Shown piece by piece: positions 7,735 to 16,095 of a stretch of 18,289 bases of DNA. Position 1 is the stretch's first letter. Each line of letters opens with the position of its first letter. The position numbers and the translations under genes are program-made. The notes under the pieces are model-generated. The model did not search any database. It saw only the letters and a list, made by a program, of their open reading frames with translations, and was not told where the DNA came from. Source of the DNA: an uncultured Ruminococcus sp. (GTDB taxonomy: Bacteria > Bacillota > Clostridia > Oscillospirales > Ruminococcaceae); contig CALCRR010000134.1 of the NCBI GenBank assembly GCA_937894495.1, positions 1-18,289 of the forward strand, written 5' to 3'.

Positions 7735-9135
7735 CTATCTGATCGTTCTTCTGTTGCCTGTAGTTTTGACAAAGTCCGAAAAAGCCTTGCGCATTATCGG
7801 GTGAGTGAATGTAAAGGAGACTGTGGGGTCGGTTATCTTGGTAACGATAACGCTCAGGTCGCCGATAAATATCTGTAAGCTGCCGTAATAATGCAGCGAG
7901 AATTTTTCGTTAGGAATAAAGCTGCTCATACTCATTCTCACCAGAGGTCTGCTGGTGGATATCATCTTATCATATGCAATTGCTCTTTTAGCAAGCAATG
8001 CGCTGTCGGTGATGTACTGAAAATCGGCGTATTTTTCATCGCCCTTTACGCAAAAGCTTTCTATGCTGGCTCTTTCAGGGTCTAAAAACAGGGTGTGAGA
8101 AAAACGCTCGCCTGATTTTTTAGTGTTGTAATAAGGCTCTATGAGTCCCGACATATAAAGGGGCAGCCAGCTGTTTATGGCATTTATCAGCTCATTGGCG
8201 CTGCGTTCAAGATGATGTATTATTTTGATGCTGGTGCCGTTTTTGATGCAGGCTGTCATCAGCGCAGCCCATTTTACGTTAAAATCACCGCTCATCCAGT
8301 CCATACCCTGGTCTGAATACAGTCTGAGCTCCTTGCTGCCGTATCTGTAGGCAGTGCCCAGAAAGCGTATTACTGCTTTTTTCAGACCCTCCTCGCCGTC
8401 ATAGCAGCCGGTCTCATCACTGAGTATCTCATCATTGATGATAGTTTCGATATCGGGCAAAGGTCCTCTTTTAAGGGCAGGGAAAGCGTCTATGTTATCA
8501 ATAAGAGTTTTTATCGCCTGGACGCTTTCGGGCATTTTGTTATCATAAAGCCAGTTGAAGATAAGCTCGGCTGTTTCTGTCTCGGTGACATACTCAGAGG
8601 GTATCTCGATAAGAGCAGCCAGATCAGACTGCTTCTGGTCGGCTATTATCCTTATACTAAGGCTCTCGCACAGCCTGAAAATCAGCCTTGATCTTCTCTG
8701 GGGTATCTTGCCGTTTCGCATGCGGCTTATGTATGATGAGTCGATATTGACGTCCTTGGCAAGCCTGCTGTTTGATACGCCTGCCACTGACATAACTCTT
8801 CTGAGCTTTTCCGAAAATACCTCGGGCGAGACCTTTCTGCGCAGATTGACTCTGTCCTTGCTGAAAAGCCAGTCGGATAGGTCGTTTTTTATATCCTCCT
8901 CCTGAGTTGAATGGCTGCCTATCAGCTGGCAGAGCTTATCCATATCTCCGCTTTCCAGCATACAAAGATACACGCCGCTGATAAAGCGCTTTACAGTGGG
9001 ACTGCTTCTTTTATAGCTGCGTGAGCCGCTGCGAAGCCTGCTGAAGCCTGCAGGGGTGATGCTTGCGTGCTCAGCAACAGTTTTTGTATCAAGGACCAGA
9101 TTTGTAAGCAGATATTCTATTCTTTCATTAAGCAT
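7735..9135 (-). CDS. Putative DNA-binding regulator with two helix-turn-helix segments, family not recognised
   Basis: A cytosolic protein of 466 residues. Two segments look like XRE-type helix-turn-helices: about 17-38 (TVAEHASITPAGFSRLRSG) and about 120-143 (SRLAKDVNIDSSYISRMRNG). The second is the more canonical. Residues about 180-466 form a large domain I cannot assign, with no transmembrane segment; a ligand- or protein-sensing role is inference. The ATG at 9135 is preferred because GAGG (9144-9147) lies 8 bases before it, leaving 5 bases after the upstream stop. An in-frame GTG at 9144 would overlap that stop as GTGA but lacks a ribosome site of its own. Either way translation is probably coupled to the zinc-ribbon protein gene. 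The protein may control this operon or the adjacent c-di-GMP gene, but no operator can be assigned. Confidence 0.65.
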   Translation of the reverse strand: MLNERIEYLLTNLVLDTKTVAEHASITPAGFSRLRSGSRSYKRSSPTVKRFISGVYLCMLESGDMDKLCQLIGSHSTQEEDIKNDLSDWLFSKDRVNLRRKVSPEVFSEKLRRVMSVAGVSNSRLAKDVNIDSSYISRMRNGKIPQRRSRLIFRLCESLSIRIIADQKQSDLAALIEIPSEYVTETETAELIFNWLYDNKMPESVQAIKTLIDNIDAFPALKRGPLPDIETIINDEILSDETGCYDGEEGLKKAVIRFLGTAYRYGSKELRLYSDQGMDWMSGDFNVKWAALMTACIKNGTSIKIIHHLERSANELINAINSWLPLYMSGLIEPYYNTKKSGERFSHTLFLDPERASIESFCVKGDEKYADFQYITDSALLAKRAIAYDKMISTSRPLVRMSMSSFIPNEKFSLHYYGSLQIFIGDLSVIVTKITDPTVSFTFTHPIMRKAFSDFVKTTGNRRTIR

Positions 9136-9140
9136 TCTGA

Positions 9141-10307
9141 TCACCTCACCATTGCCAGATATGCAGGCAGACCGTCGGAAGTTGTGAGCGTGCCAAGGGC
9201 ATATTCCTTGCCGTCAGCCTTCCACAGACTGTTTATTGATATCTCGGCATCGCCCGAAACGTAAATACCTGTATCGGTAACGCTGCCGAAGAAATTGGTG
9301 TCCTCCATATCCTCTTCGTTATAGCTTTCAGCACTGTCTATGTCCATAAAGTACCAGTCGATAGTGAGTATGACTGAGTCCTCATACACGCCTATGTCGA
9401 TGTTGTCAAGCTCTCTGATAAACGTGCCGTCATAGTTGCTGGGGTTATAGATTATCATAGCCTTCCAGCCGCCTGTGTAGCCAAGGGGATTTGTGACCAT
9501 CTGCGCACCGCCGGGGGGCTCATATACAAGCCCGCTCTGACCAAAGCACCATTCAAACTCGTCAAAGGCAGGTCTTGTGTATGTAGAATAGTTCATGGCT
9601 TCCTCATAGACAGAGTTATTTTCCTCTATCCTGATATCCTCGGCTGACTTGGTGGTCGCCGCCGGCTTGGAGGTTGTCGTCTGTTTTTTAGTGGTGGTTG
9701 TCTGTGTAGTTGTTTTTTTGGTGGTAGTAGTTGTTTCGGCTTCGGTCTTTTTGGTAGTTGTGGTCTTTTTCTCGGTGGTCTCGGGGGCTGTGGTGGTCGT
9801 AACTGGGGCGGTAGTTATTACCTCCTCGGCTTGTGACGAGTCATCAACAGGGGCAGTTGTGACCTTCTCTCTTTCTGAGCTTTCGTCGGTTTTGCGTTTT
9901 GAAGTCTTTTTCTCTGTCTTTTTGGCGGTGGTCGTTACGCTTTTGCTGCTTTTTGAGCTGCTGCTGTCATCATTGCTATGGGTAAGATACCCCGGCTTTA
10001 TAAACAAAAGCACAGCAGCTATAAGCAAAAGCCCTATAACTATCACAAGAGAGAATATAAGCAGCCCGTTGGGACCTTTTGCAGCAGGAGCCTGCGCATT
10101 GCCGTTCTGATACGGCGTAACAGGCGGCTGATAGGGAGTATTCTGCGGCTGGGCATATTGAGTATTCTTCGGTTGAGTATATTGAGTATTCTGAACAAGA
10201 TCATACTGAACATTCTGTGCAGCAGAGCTCTGGGCAACGGTATTGCCGCAGAACTGGCAGAAAGTATCATCATCATTTATCTGAGAATTACAGTAGGGGC
10301 AGATCAT
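9141..10307 (-). CDS. Zinc-ribbon single-pass membrane protein with Thr/Lys-rich stalk and extracellular domain
   Basis: A 388-residue protein of unknown function. The N-terminus is a zinc ribbon (Cys3, Cys6, Cys17, Cys20: CPYC...CQFC). A Gln/Tyr/Pro-rich spacer follows with near-repeats of QNTQY/QPQNTPY (about 34-65), then one transmembrane helix at about 81-103. Next is a long low-complexity stalk (about 115-222) rich in Thr, Lys, Ser and Glu. A folded C-terminal domain of about 160 residues ends at the membrane-distal side; I recognise no family for it. There is no signal peptidase site, so the ribbon should be cytoplasmic and the C-terminus outside. GAGG (10315-10318) is 7 bases before the ATG. 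It is the first gene of a tight two-gene unit with the double-HTH regulator, which suggests a sensor/regulator pair, though this is inference. Ruminococci encode many proteins with this general plan. Confidence 0.7.
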   Translation of the reverse strand: MICPYCNSQINDDDTFCQFCGNTVAQSSAAQNVQYDLVQNTQYTQPKNTQYAQPQNTPYQPPVTPYQNGNAQAPAAKGPNGLLIFSLVIVIGLLLIAAVLLFIKPGYLTHSNDDSSSSKSSKSVTTTAKKTEKKTSKRKTDESSEREKVTTAPVDDSSQAEEVITTAPVTTTTAPETTEKKTTTTKKTEAETTTTTKKTTTQTTTTKKQTTTSKPAATTKSAEDIRIEENNSVYEEAMNYSTYTRPAFDEFEWCFGQSGLVYEPPGGAQMVTNPLGYTGGWKAMIIYNPSNYDGTFIRELDNIDIGVYEDSVILTIDWYFMDIDSAESYNEEDMEDTNFFGSVTDTGIYVSGDAEISINSLWKADGKEYALGTLTTSDGLPAYLAMVR

Positions 10308-10355
10308 AATATCACCTCAAACGTTTGAAATATACGCGCAATTAATATTTTCTTA

Positions 10356-10384
10356 ATTATACCATATATAAGCAGTTACTGCAA
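10356..10384 (-). promoter_or_regulatory. Sigma-A promoter of the zinc-ribbon protein / regulator operon
   Basis: On the minus strand, TTGCAG (10379-10384) and TATAAT (10356-10361) are 17 bases apart, with an extended TGG before the -10 box. An 11-base palindrome GCAGT-T-ACTGC (10372-10382) overlaps the -35 box and is a possible operator. Confidence 0.6.
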
Positions 10385-10478
10385 TAGTTTGTCAATTTAA
10401 TTCAGTGAAAATTAGTGCACTTGCCAGCCTGTAATATTAATAAATACAGTCATCATCAACAGATAAAGAAAATAATGC

Positions 10479-10507
10479 TTTACAAACAAAGACCTTAGTG
10501 ATATACT
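10479..10507 (+). promoter_or_regulatory. Sigma-A promoter of the alanyl-tRNA editing gene
   Basis: TTTACA (10479-10484) and TATACT (10502-10507) are 17 bases apart. It diverges from the zinc-ribbon operon promoter. It also rules out the upstream GTG at 10498 as a start, since that codon would lie inside the promoter. Confidence 0.6.
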
Positions 10508-10545
10508 GTTATTTGACAAATAAAAGCCGAAATGAGGTAAATATT

Positions 10546-11694
10546 ATGACAGAAAAGCTTTTTGACGACAGCACACTGATAGAATTTGATGCAGTGGTGA
10601 CAGGGTGTGACAAGGTGAAAAATGGCTATGAGATCACACTTGACAGGTCTGCATTTTTCCCCGAGGGCGGCGGGCAGCAGGGTGACAGGGGTATGATCGG
10701 TGACACTTATGTACTTGATACTTTTGAAAGAGCAGGCGAGGTCATACACATTTGCAGCGCATTTATTGAGGTCGGCAAAAGGGTACATGGTGTTGTTGAT
10801 AAAAATATAAGGCTGAGAAGAATGCAGAACCATTCGGGTGAGCACCTGCTAATGGCGTTTATACACAAAATGCTGGGGTATGATAACGTGGGCTTTCGGG
10901 TAGGCTCGGCAGGTGCTATGCTTGATCTTAACGGAGTTATCAGCCATGAACAGCTCAGGCAGTGCGAGCAGCAGGCTAACGAAGCTATCGCAGAAGATCT
11001 GCCTGTAACCATATCCTACCCCGACAGTGAGGAGCTGAAAAAGCTGACCTACCGCAGCAAGCTTGATATGACTGAGAACGTCAGGCTGGTCACTATAGAG
11101 GAGATAGATGTTTGTGCCTGCTGCGCCCCCCATGTCAGCTCAACGGGAAAGATAGGCTTGATCAAGGTGCTGAGCTTAGAAAACTATAAGGGCGGCACAA
11201 GGGTGTATATTGCCTGCGGTCTTGACGCTTTAGATGTTTTCAGGAACAGATCATGCAGTATATATAAAATATCGACCATGCTTTCGGCAAAGCCCGATAT
11301 GGCAGAGGTTTATGTTGAAAGACTGCTGGAGGAAAATATCAGGCTTAAAAAGCAGATAGCTGAAACTGAAAGGCAAAGGGCTGAGGAGATAACCAACAGC
11401 ATTAAAAACGATGACAGAAAAAGCTTCTGTATTTTCACAAAAGGGCTGAGCCGTGATGTTATGAGAGAGATAGCAAACAGGGCGGTGCTTATGACCGACG
11501 GCATTACAGGGGTGTTTGGCGAGGAAAACAATGGCTTTGGTTATGTGATAGCCTCAGAAAATGTTCCTTTAAGGTCGGTGGCTGGGGAGATAAATGCTGC
11601 ACTTGACGGCAAGGGCGGCGGCTCTGACAAAATGATACAGGGAAGTGTCAGGGCTTACAGAGAAAGGATAGAGAAATATTTTTCAACGCTGTGA
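10546..11694 (+). CDS. alaX: Alanyl-tRNA editing protein, long AlaX type with DHHA1-like C-terminus
   Basis: A free-standing homologue of the AlaRS editing domain that hydrolyses mischarged Ser- or Gly-tRNA(Ala) in the cytosol. The start at 10546 (382 residues) is set by GAGGT (10534-10538) 7 bases upstream; the open frame reaches 10498 but that part overlaps the promoter. Domain order: an AlaRS-like N-terminal barrel (SAFFPEGGGQQGD, about 35-47), then the editing core with zinc-binding HSGEH (His96, His100) and CCAPH (Cys192, His196) followed by STGKIG. A coiled-coil linker (about 255-285) leads to a DHHA1-like C-terminal domain with GGGSDKMIQGS (357-367). This is the normal architecture of long AlaX proteins, and all metal ligands are present. 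It is a single-gene unit. No strong hairpin terminator is visible downstream, only AT-rich sequence. Confidence 0.88.
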   Translation: MTEKLFDDSTLIEFDAVVTGCDKVKNGYEITLDRSAFFPEGGGQQGDRGMIGDTYVLDTFERAGEVIHICSAFIEVGKRVHGVVDKNIRLRRMQNHSGEHLLMAFIHKMLGYDNVGFRVGSAGAMLDLNGVISHEQLRQCEQQANEAIAEDLPVTISYPDSEELKKLTYRSKLDMTENVRLVTIEEIDVCACCAPHVSSTGKIGLIKVLSLENYKGGTRVYIACGLDALDVFRNRSCSIYKISTMLSAKPDMAEVYVERLLEENIRLKKQIAETERQRAEEITNSIKNDDRKSFCIFTKGLSRDVMREIANRAVLMTDGITGVFGEENNGFGYVIASENVPLRSVAGEINAALDGKGGGSDKMIQGSVRAYRERIEKYFSTL

Positions 11695-11791
11695 GTTAGG
11701 AGTTTGTTTTAACTAATTGTATGATATTTAAAGGAATAGAAAATTTTCTGAATTTTTTTATAAAAAAATACGTTAAATTGTGTTTTTATAC

Positions 11792-11820
11792 TTGATTTGA
11801 TCTGAAAAATAGTGTATAAT
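11792..11820 (+). promoter_or_regulatory. Sigma-A promoter of the multi-PAS GGDEF/EAL gene
   Basis: TTGATT (11792-11797) and a perfect TATAAT (11815-11820) are 17 bases apart, about 50 bases before the start codon. A 10-base palindrome AGTATATACT (11823-11832) sits at the predicted transcription start. Confidence 0.6.
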
Positions 11821-11869
11821 AAAGTATATACTATCTTTTAAGCCGTAGAATGCTTGCGGAGGTTAAAGT

Positions 11870-14800
11870 ATGATAAACAACGATCCTGTATTTACAAAAA
11901 TAGCAGAGGCGCTGCTGGTGGATTATACAAGCGTTTATTATGTAAACGCAGTTACAAATGAGTATCAGTGGTATTCAGCTGACCCTGAGTTCCATTCACT
12001 CCATATCGAACAGGGCGGAGACGATTTTTTCAAAAACCTTTTGCGTGACGCTGACCAGGTCGTTTATGAAGAGGATAAGCATATTTTCATGAGGGATATC
12101 CAGAAGGAAAATCTGCTTTCTCAGATGAAAAAGGGTACTATGCAGAAAATAGAGTACCGTCTTATGATAGATGGTAAGCCTGTTTATCATGCGCTGAAGC
12201 TTATAAGAGGTATCAGCGACGACAGCGATTATTTCATTCTCGGTGTGCAGAATGTTGATAAGGCAGTCCACAATAGAATACTGACTGAGGAGCATGAGAA
12301 GGAACGTGAGATATACAACCAGATAGCAGACAGCCTTGCGGAGCATTATGATACGATCTACTATATAGATGTTGAGGACAACAGTTATTTTGAGTATTCA
12401 TCTACCGATACCTACAGAAGCCTGCAGGTACCCGCCAAAGGCGATGATTTTTTCATTGAAAGCAACAAGAACCTGAAAAAGTACGTTCACCCTGACGATC
12501 AGGCAAGGATAATACCACTGTTCAAAAAGAATGTAATGCTTACAAATCTTGAAAATAAAAGCTCTTACACTATCAGCTACAGGCTTATTATGGGTGATGA
12601 TGTCATGCATTGCCGCTGCTCGCAGATGTGGACAGGGGATAAAAAACATATCATAATCTGTATCGAGAATATAAACCATGAGGTAATGGCAAGAGAAGCA
12701 CTGGAGGAGAGCCGCAGAAAAAGCGTTACCTACGGACAGATAGTTAACAGTCTGGTATCACGCTATGACCAGATATACTATGTGAACTGTTATGACGGCA
12801 TATACACCAAATTCTCGGCGGACTCCGATTACGACAACCCGGGGCTTCGCAGCGATGGCAGCGATTTCTTCACACAATGCAGGAAAAAGATCAATGATGA
12901 AGTACATTCTCAGGACAGAGAGCGTATCTCCGATCTGCTCGACAAAGACCACATCATTTCAGCGCTGGAGGATAAAAAGCAGATCAGTGCCGATTACAGG
13001 ATAATTGTTGACGGCAGGACCGAGTATACCCGTCTGACTGTGATATGGGCTAATGACAGGATACATTTTATAATCGGTATCGAGAATATAGATGAGGAGA
13101 TAAAAAAGGAAAAAGAACAGATACAGGCTATAAACCACGCCAATGAGCTTGCCAGACGAGACGGTCTGACAGGCACAAGGAACATGACGGCATACCACGA
13201 GTTTGAGGAGTCTATACAAGGTAAGATAGACGACGGCGTAAATCACTCGCCCTTTGCAGTGGTGGTATGCGATATCAACGACCTTAAGCACGTGAACGAT
13301 ACAAAGGGCCACAAGGCAGGCGATGAGTATATACGCTCGGCATCAAGGCTGATATGCAGTATATTTGCACACAGCCCCGTGTTCCGTGTGGGCGGTGATG
13401 AATTTGCCGCTGTTCTGGCAGGAAATGATTTTGATAAGAGGGAATATCTTATAGATATGATAAGGTCCAAGTCTGCCGATAATCTCGGCAGAGGTGAAGG
13501 ACCTGTGGTGGCTGCGGGAATTGCGGTATACGACCCTGATATAGACTTTAAAGTATCAGATGTTTTCAGCCGTGCCGACAGCAGGATGTATGAGGATAAA
13601 AAACGCCTGAAATCAGGTGCGTTTGAGAATAACAGCCAGGACCCCGGCGAGACTGCAAGAATGCATATCCCCGAGGATCGCATCAAAAAGCTCAACACGC
13701 TGTTTGAAGCTTTCTCGATAGTTGCAGAGGGCACTTATGTGTATCTCTGCGATATGGAGTATGATTATTCCAGATGGTCTAAAACCGCTGTTGAAGCCTT
13801 TGGTCTGCCATCTGAGTATATGTACGGTGCTGGACAGATCTGGGAGGAGCATATACACACCGAGGACAGAGAGACTTATCATTCGGGCATAGATGATATT
13901 TTCAGGGGCAACACATCGGGACACGATATGCAGTACCGTGCAAGAAAGATAAACGGCGAGTATGATGTATGCACCTGCAAGGGCATAGTTTTAAGAAATG
14001 AAGAGGGCAAGGCTGAGTATTTCGGCGGAGCTATAAGAAACCACGGCTTGCAGAGCCATATAGATACCCTGACGGGACTCAGGAGCCAGTATGGATTTTT
14101 TGAGGACCTGCAAACTAACATAATCAAGAACAAGGACATGAAAGTGGTGGTCATGGGCATTGCCAAGTTCTCGGAGATAAACGAGATCTACGGCTACCAT
14201 TTCGGAAACCTTGTGCTGCAGAAATTCGGCAGATATCTGTTTGAGCACGTCGGAAACTTCGGCAGCCCTTACAGGCTTGACGGCACGAAATTTGCAGTGC
14301 TCTCCACCTCACAGACTATTGATGATATAAAGAAGCGCTATGACGACCTGAGACAGCATTACAGAGAGGGCATTGATATCGACGACAAGCACATTATGCT
14401 GGAGCTGAATGCAGGCGTTTTGAATGTTGACAACTTCAATGTTGACTATCAGACTGTTATAGCCTGCCTTAACTTTGCCTACAGCGAGTCGAAGCTGCGC
14501 AGGCACGGCGATCTGGTGGAGTTCTATAACGATCTTAATAATGACAACAGGCAGCGCATTGAAAAGCTCCACGCTATAAGGGCGTCTATCACACATAATT
14601 ATGAGGGCTTTTATCTTATGTATCAGCCTGTGGTGGATGCTAAAAGCGAAAAAATGATAGGTGCTGAGGCTCTGCTGAGGTGGCGCAGCGACGAGTACGG
14701 AACTGTACCTCCCGATCACTTTATACCCTTGCTCGAAAAAGACCCGCTTTTCCCAGAGCTTGGAAAATGGATACTTGAGACCGCCATTAAGGCTGCCCAG

Positions 14801-15316
14801 AAGGTGCTGGAGCATGACGATGATTTTATGATAAATGTCAATTTATCCTACACCCAGCTTGAAAGGCCTGATTTTGTTGACATGGTCATAAATATCCTGG
14901 AAAGAACAGGGTATCCGCCTGAGCATTTGTGCTTAGAGATAACCGAGCGCTGCAGGCTGCTGGATATCGCACTGCTCAAAAACATCGTGGTAAGCTTGAG
15001 GGGCAGGGGAGTAAGGATAGCCCTTGACGATTTCGGAACAGGCTTTTCATCGGTGAGTATCGTTAAGGACCTTCCCTTTGATATCATCAAGATCGACAGA
15101 AGCTTTGTTATGATGATAGAAGAGGACGAAAAGGAAAGAGAGCTTATAAAATCCTTTGTTGGAGTAGCCTCTACATACGGTGCTGTTGTATGTATCGAGG
15201 GTATCGAGACCTCGGGCATGAGAGATATACTGCAAAGCTTTAATGTGCACAGCTTCCAGGGCTACTATTACGCAAAGCCCCTTGAGCTCAAGGATTTTAT
15301 TGCTTGGAAAAACTAA
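11870..15316 (+). CDS. Giant c-di-GMP enzyme: three tandem PAS-like repeats - GGDEF - PAS - degenerate GGDEF - EAL
   Basis: A cytosolic protein of 1148 residues with both c-di-GMP synthesis and degradation domains. Residues about 11-150, 152-290 and 291-420 are three copies of a ~140-residue PAS-like unit. Each copy shows in order an (I)xxSL start, YYV/YYI, a Y-rich S(A/S)D strand, GDDFF or SDFF, YRLI/YRII and a final IENI/VQNV strand. The first GGDEF domain (about 430-590) keeps GGDEF at 508-512 and DINDLKHVND, so it should be an active cyclase; no RxxD inhibitory site precedes it. A fourth PAS-like domain (about 600-735) leads to a second GGDEF with DGTKF (804-808), which is degenerate. The EAL domain has EAL 933-935, NVNLS, EITE, LDDFGTGFSS, KID, EGIE and QGYY, which is complete. 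GGAGG (11858-11862) is 7 bases before the ATG. The net direction of activity cannot be read from sequence. Confidence 0.88.
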   Translation: MINNDPVFTKIAEALLVDYTSVYYVNAVTNEYQWYSADPEFHSLHIEQGGDDFFKNLLRDADQVVYEEDKHIFMRDIQKENLLSQMKKGTMQKIEYRLMIDGKPVYHALKLIRGISDDSDYFILGVQNVDKAVHNRILTEEHEKEREIYNQIADSLAEHYDTIYYIDVEDNSYFEYSSTDTYRSLQVPAKGDDFFIESNKNLKKYVHPDDQARIIPLFKKNVMLTNLENKSSYTISYRLIMGDDVMHCRCSQMWTGDKKHIIICIENINHEVMAREALEESRRKSVTYGQIVNSLVSRYDQIYYVNCYDGIYTKFSADSDYDNPGLRSDGSDFFTQCRKKINDEVHSQDRERISDLLDKDHIISALEDKKQISADYRIIVDGRTEYTRLTVIWANDRIHFIIGIENIDEEIKKEKEQIQAINHANELARRDGLTGTRNMTAYHEFEESIQGKIDDGVNHSPFAVVVCDINDLKHVNDTKGHKAGDEYIRSASRLICSIFAHSPVFRVGGDEFAAVLAGNDFDKREYLIDMIRSKSADNLGRGEGPVVAAGIAVYDPDIDFKVSDVFSRADSRMYEDKKRLKSGAFENNSQDPGETARMHIPEDRIKKLNTLFEAFSIVAEGTYVYLCDMEYDYSRWSKTAVEAFGLPSEYMYGAGQIWEEHIHTEDRETYHSGIDDIFRGNTSGHDMQYRARKINGEYDVCTCKGIVLRNEEGKAEYFGGAIRNHGLQSHIDTLTGLRSQYGFFEDLQTNIIKNKDMKVVVMGIAKFSEINEIYGYHFGNLVLQKFGRYLFEHVGNFGSPYRLDGTKFAVLSTSQTIDDIKKRYDDLRQHYREGIDIDDKHIMLELNAGVLNVDNFNVDYQTVIACLNFAYSESKLRRHGDLVEFYNDLNNDNRQRIEKLHAIRASITHNYEGFYLMYQPVVDAKSEKMIGAEALLRWRSDEYGTVPPDHFIPLLEKDPLFPELGKWILETAIKAAQKVLEHDDDFMINVNLSYTQLERPDFVDMVINILERTGYPPEHLCLEITERCRLLDIALLKNIVVSLRGRGVRIALDDFGTGFSSVSIVKDLPFDIIKIDRSFVMMIEEDEKERELIKSFVGVASTYGAVVCIEGIETSGMRDILQSFNVHSFQGYYYAKPLELKDFIAWKN

Positions 15317-15322
15317 AAAAAT

Positions 15323-15356
15323 AAGGAGAGGACTTGGTTGGAAGTTCTCTCCTTTT
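15323..15356. terminator. Bidirectional terminator between convergent genes
   Basis: A 13-bp stem (15323-15335 with 15342-15354, one G-T pair) with a 6-base loop, flanked by TTTTAATTTT on plus and a run of T on minus (AAAAAAATAA read in reverse). It serves the 1148-residue gene and the small convergent gene. Confidence 0.85.
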
Positions 15357-15378
15357 AATTTTGAGATATAAAGGGCAT

Positions 15379-15807
15379 TTACTTTTTGGTGACGCTGTCG
15401 CCCCATTCTTCAAGTGTAAAGTTATATCCCTTGTCGGTCTGTATTATCAGCTTTCTGCGGTCAAAATCAATGCTCAGGCAGGATATACTGTCATCACCCT
15501 TGGGGGAGATAACAGCATCCTTTTCCTTAAAGGGCAGCTTGTCGATACCAAGCGAGGCTATAAACTCCTCGGCCTCATCTTTGGTCTTGAATATCTCGAT
15601 TATAGGCACAAAAACGTCCTCATCTCTGCGCACATTTATACCGCTTTCATCTATAAACACACCCTCTACCACATCGGGTCCCACTACCTTAAAGCTGAAA
15701 TGGTCTGCATAACGTGTCTGCTGGTCGGGTTCAAGAATGGTGTAAAACTCATCACCGATAGAGTATGGTACTTCAAGTCCGCCCACTGTGATTTTTTTGC
15801 CTGTCAT
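15379..15807 (-). CDS. Hypothetical small protein, 142 residues
   Basis: I recognise no family. The protein is acidic to neutral, soluble, and without Cys pairs, a membrane helix or a signal peptide. Alternating hydrophobic strands and one helix (TKDEAEEFIASLGID, about 75-90) suggest a compact alpha/beta or beta-rich fold. AAGGAG (15817-15822) lies 9 bases before the ATG, it has a matching promoter about 100 bases upstream, and it ends at a shared terminator, all of which support a real gene. It sits between two c-di-GMP genes but shares no operon with either, so a functional link is only a possibility. Confidence 0.75.
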   Translation of the reverse strand: MTGKKITVGGLEVPYSIGDEFYTILEPDQQTRYADHFSFKVVGPDVVEGVFIDESGINVRRDEDVFVPIIEIFKTKDEAEEFIASLGIDKLPFKEKDAVISPKGDDSISCLSIDFDRRKLIIQTDKGYNFTLEEWGDSVTKK

Positions 15808-15905
15808 AATTATCAGCTCCTTAAAATATAATGATCGTTCAGTATTATCTGCATTCTGCTGATATTTTTTAAGTAAACGAGTCTGAACGCAGTTCTCTGC
15901 TTATT

Positions 15906-15934
15906 ATTATAGCATAACCCGTTCAGCTTTTCAA
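15906..15934 (-). promoter_or_regulatory. Sigma-A promoter of the 142-residue protein gene
   Basis: On the minus strand, TTGAAA (15929-15934) and a perfect TATAAT (15906-15911) are 17 bases apart. The leader to the start codon is about 90 bases. Confidence 0.6.
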
Positions 15935-16095
15935 CCTTTTTATAAAGTTTTTTTATATAACTAAATATGATCGTATCTTAACTGTGCCGCCCAAAAAATA
16001 ATATGGATAACAGCTGTCAAGGCAGCTTAGTATTTTTGACATTTCAGATATGAATAGTTTAAATCATTCTAATTCATAATTTGTTATTATAGGTA

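Noticed and set aside
9649..10110. Open frame of 153 codons on the plus strand, rich in Val
   Set aside because: It is the antisense of the Thr/Lys-rich stalk of the zinc-ribbon protein; Thr codons read backwards give Val. It has no ribosome site and is low complexity throughout.
10498..10545. Sixteen-codon upstream extension of the AlaX frame starting at GTG
   Set aside because: The GTG lies between the -35 and -10 boxes of the gene's own promoter, while the ATG at 10546 has a good ribosome site.
14309..14815. Open frame of 168 codons on the minus strand
   Set aside because: It is antisense to the conserved second GGDEF and EAL domains of the 1148-residue protein and has no independent signals.
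16010..16064. Possible second promoter (TTGACA 16036-16041, TTAAAT 16059-16064) and small GCTG/CAGC hairpin
   Set aside because: The -10 box is poor, the stem is only four pairs, and a better extended promoter lies at 16096-16124.
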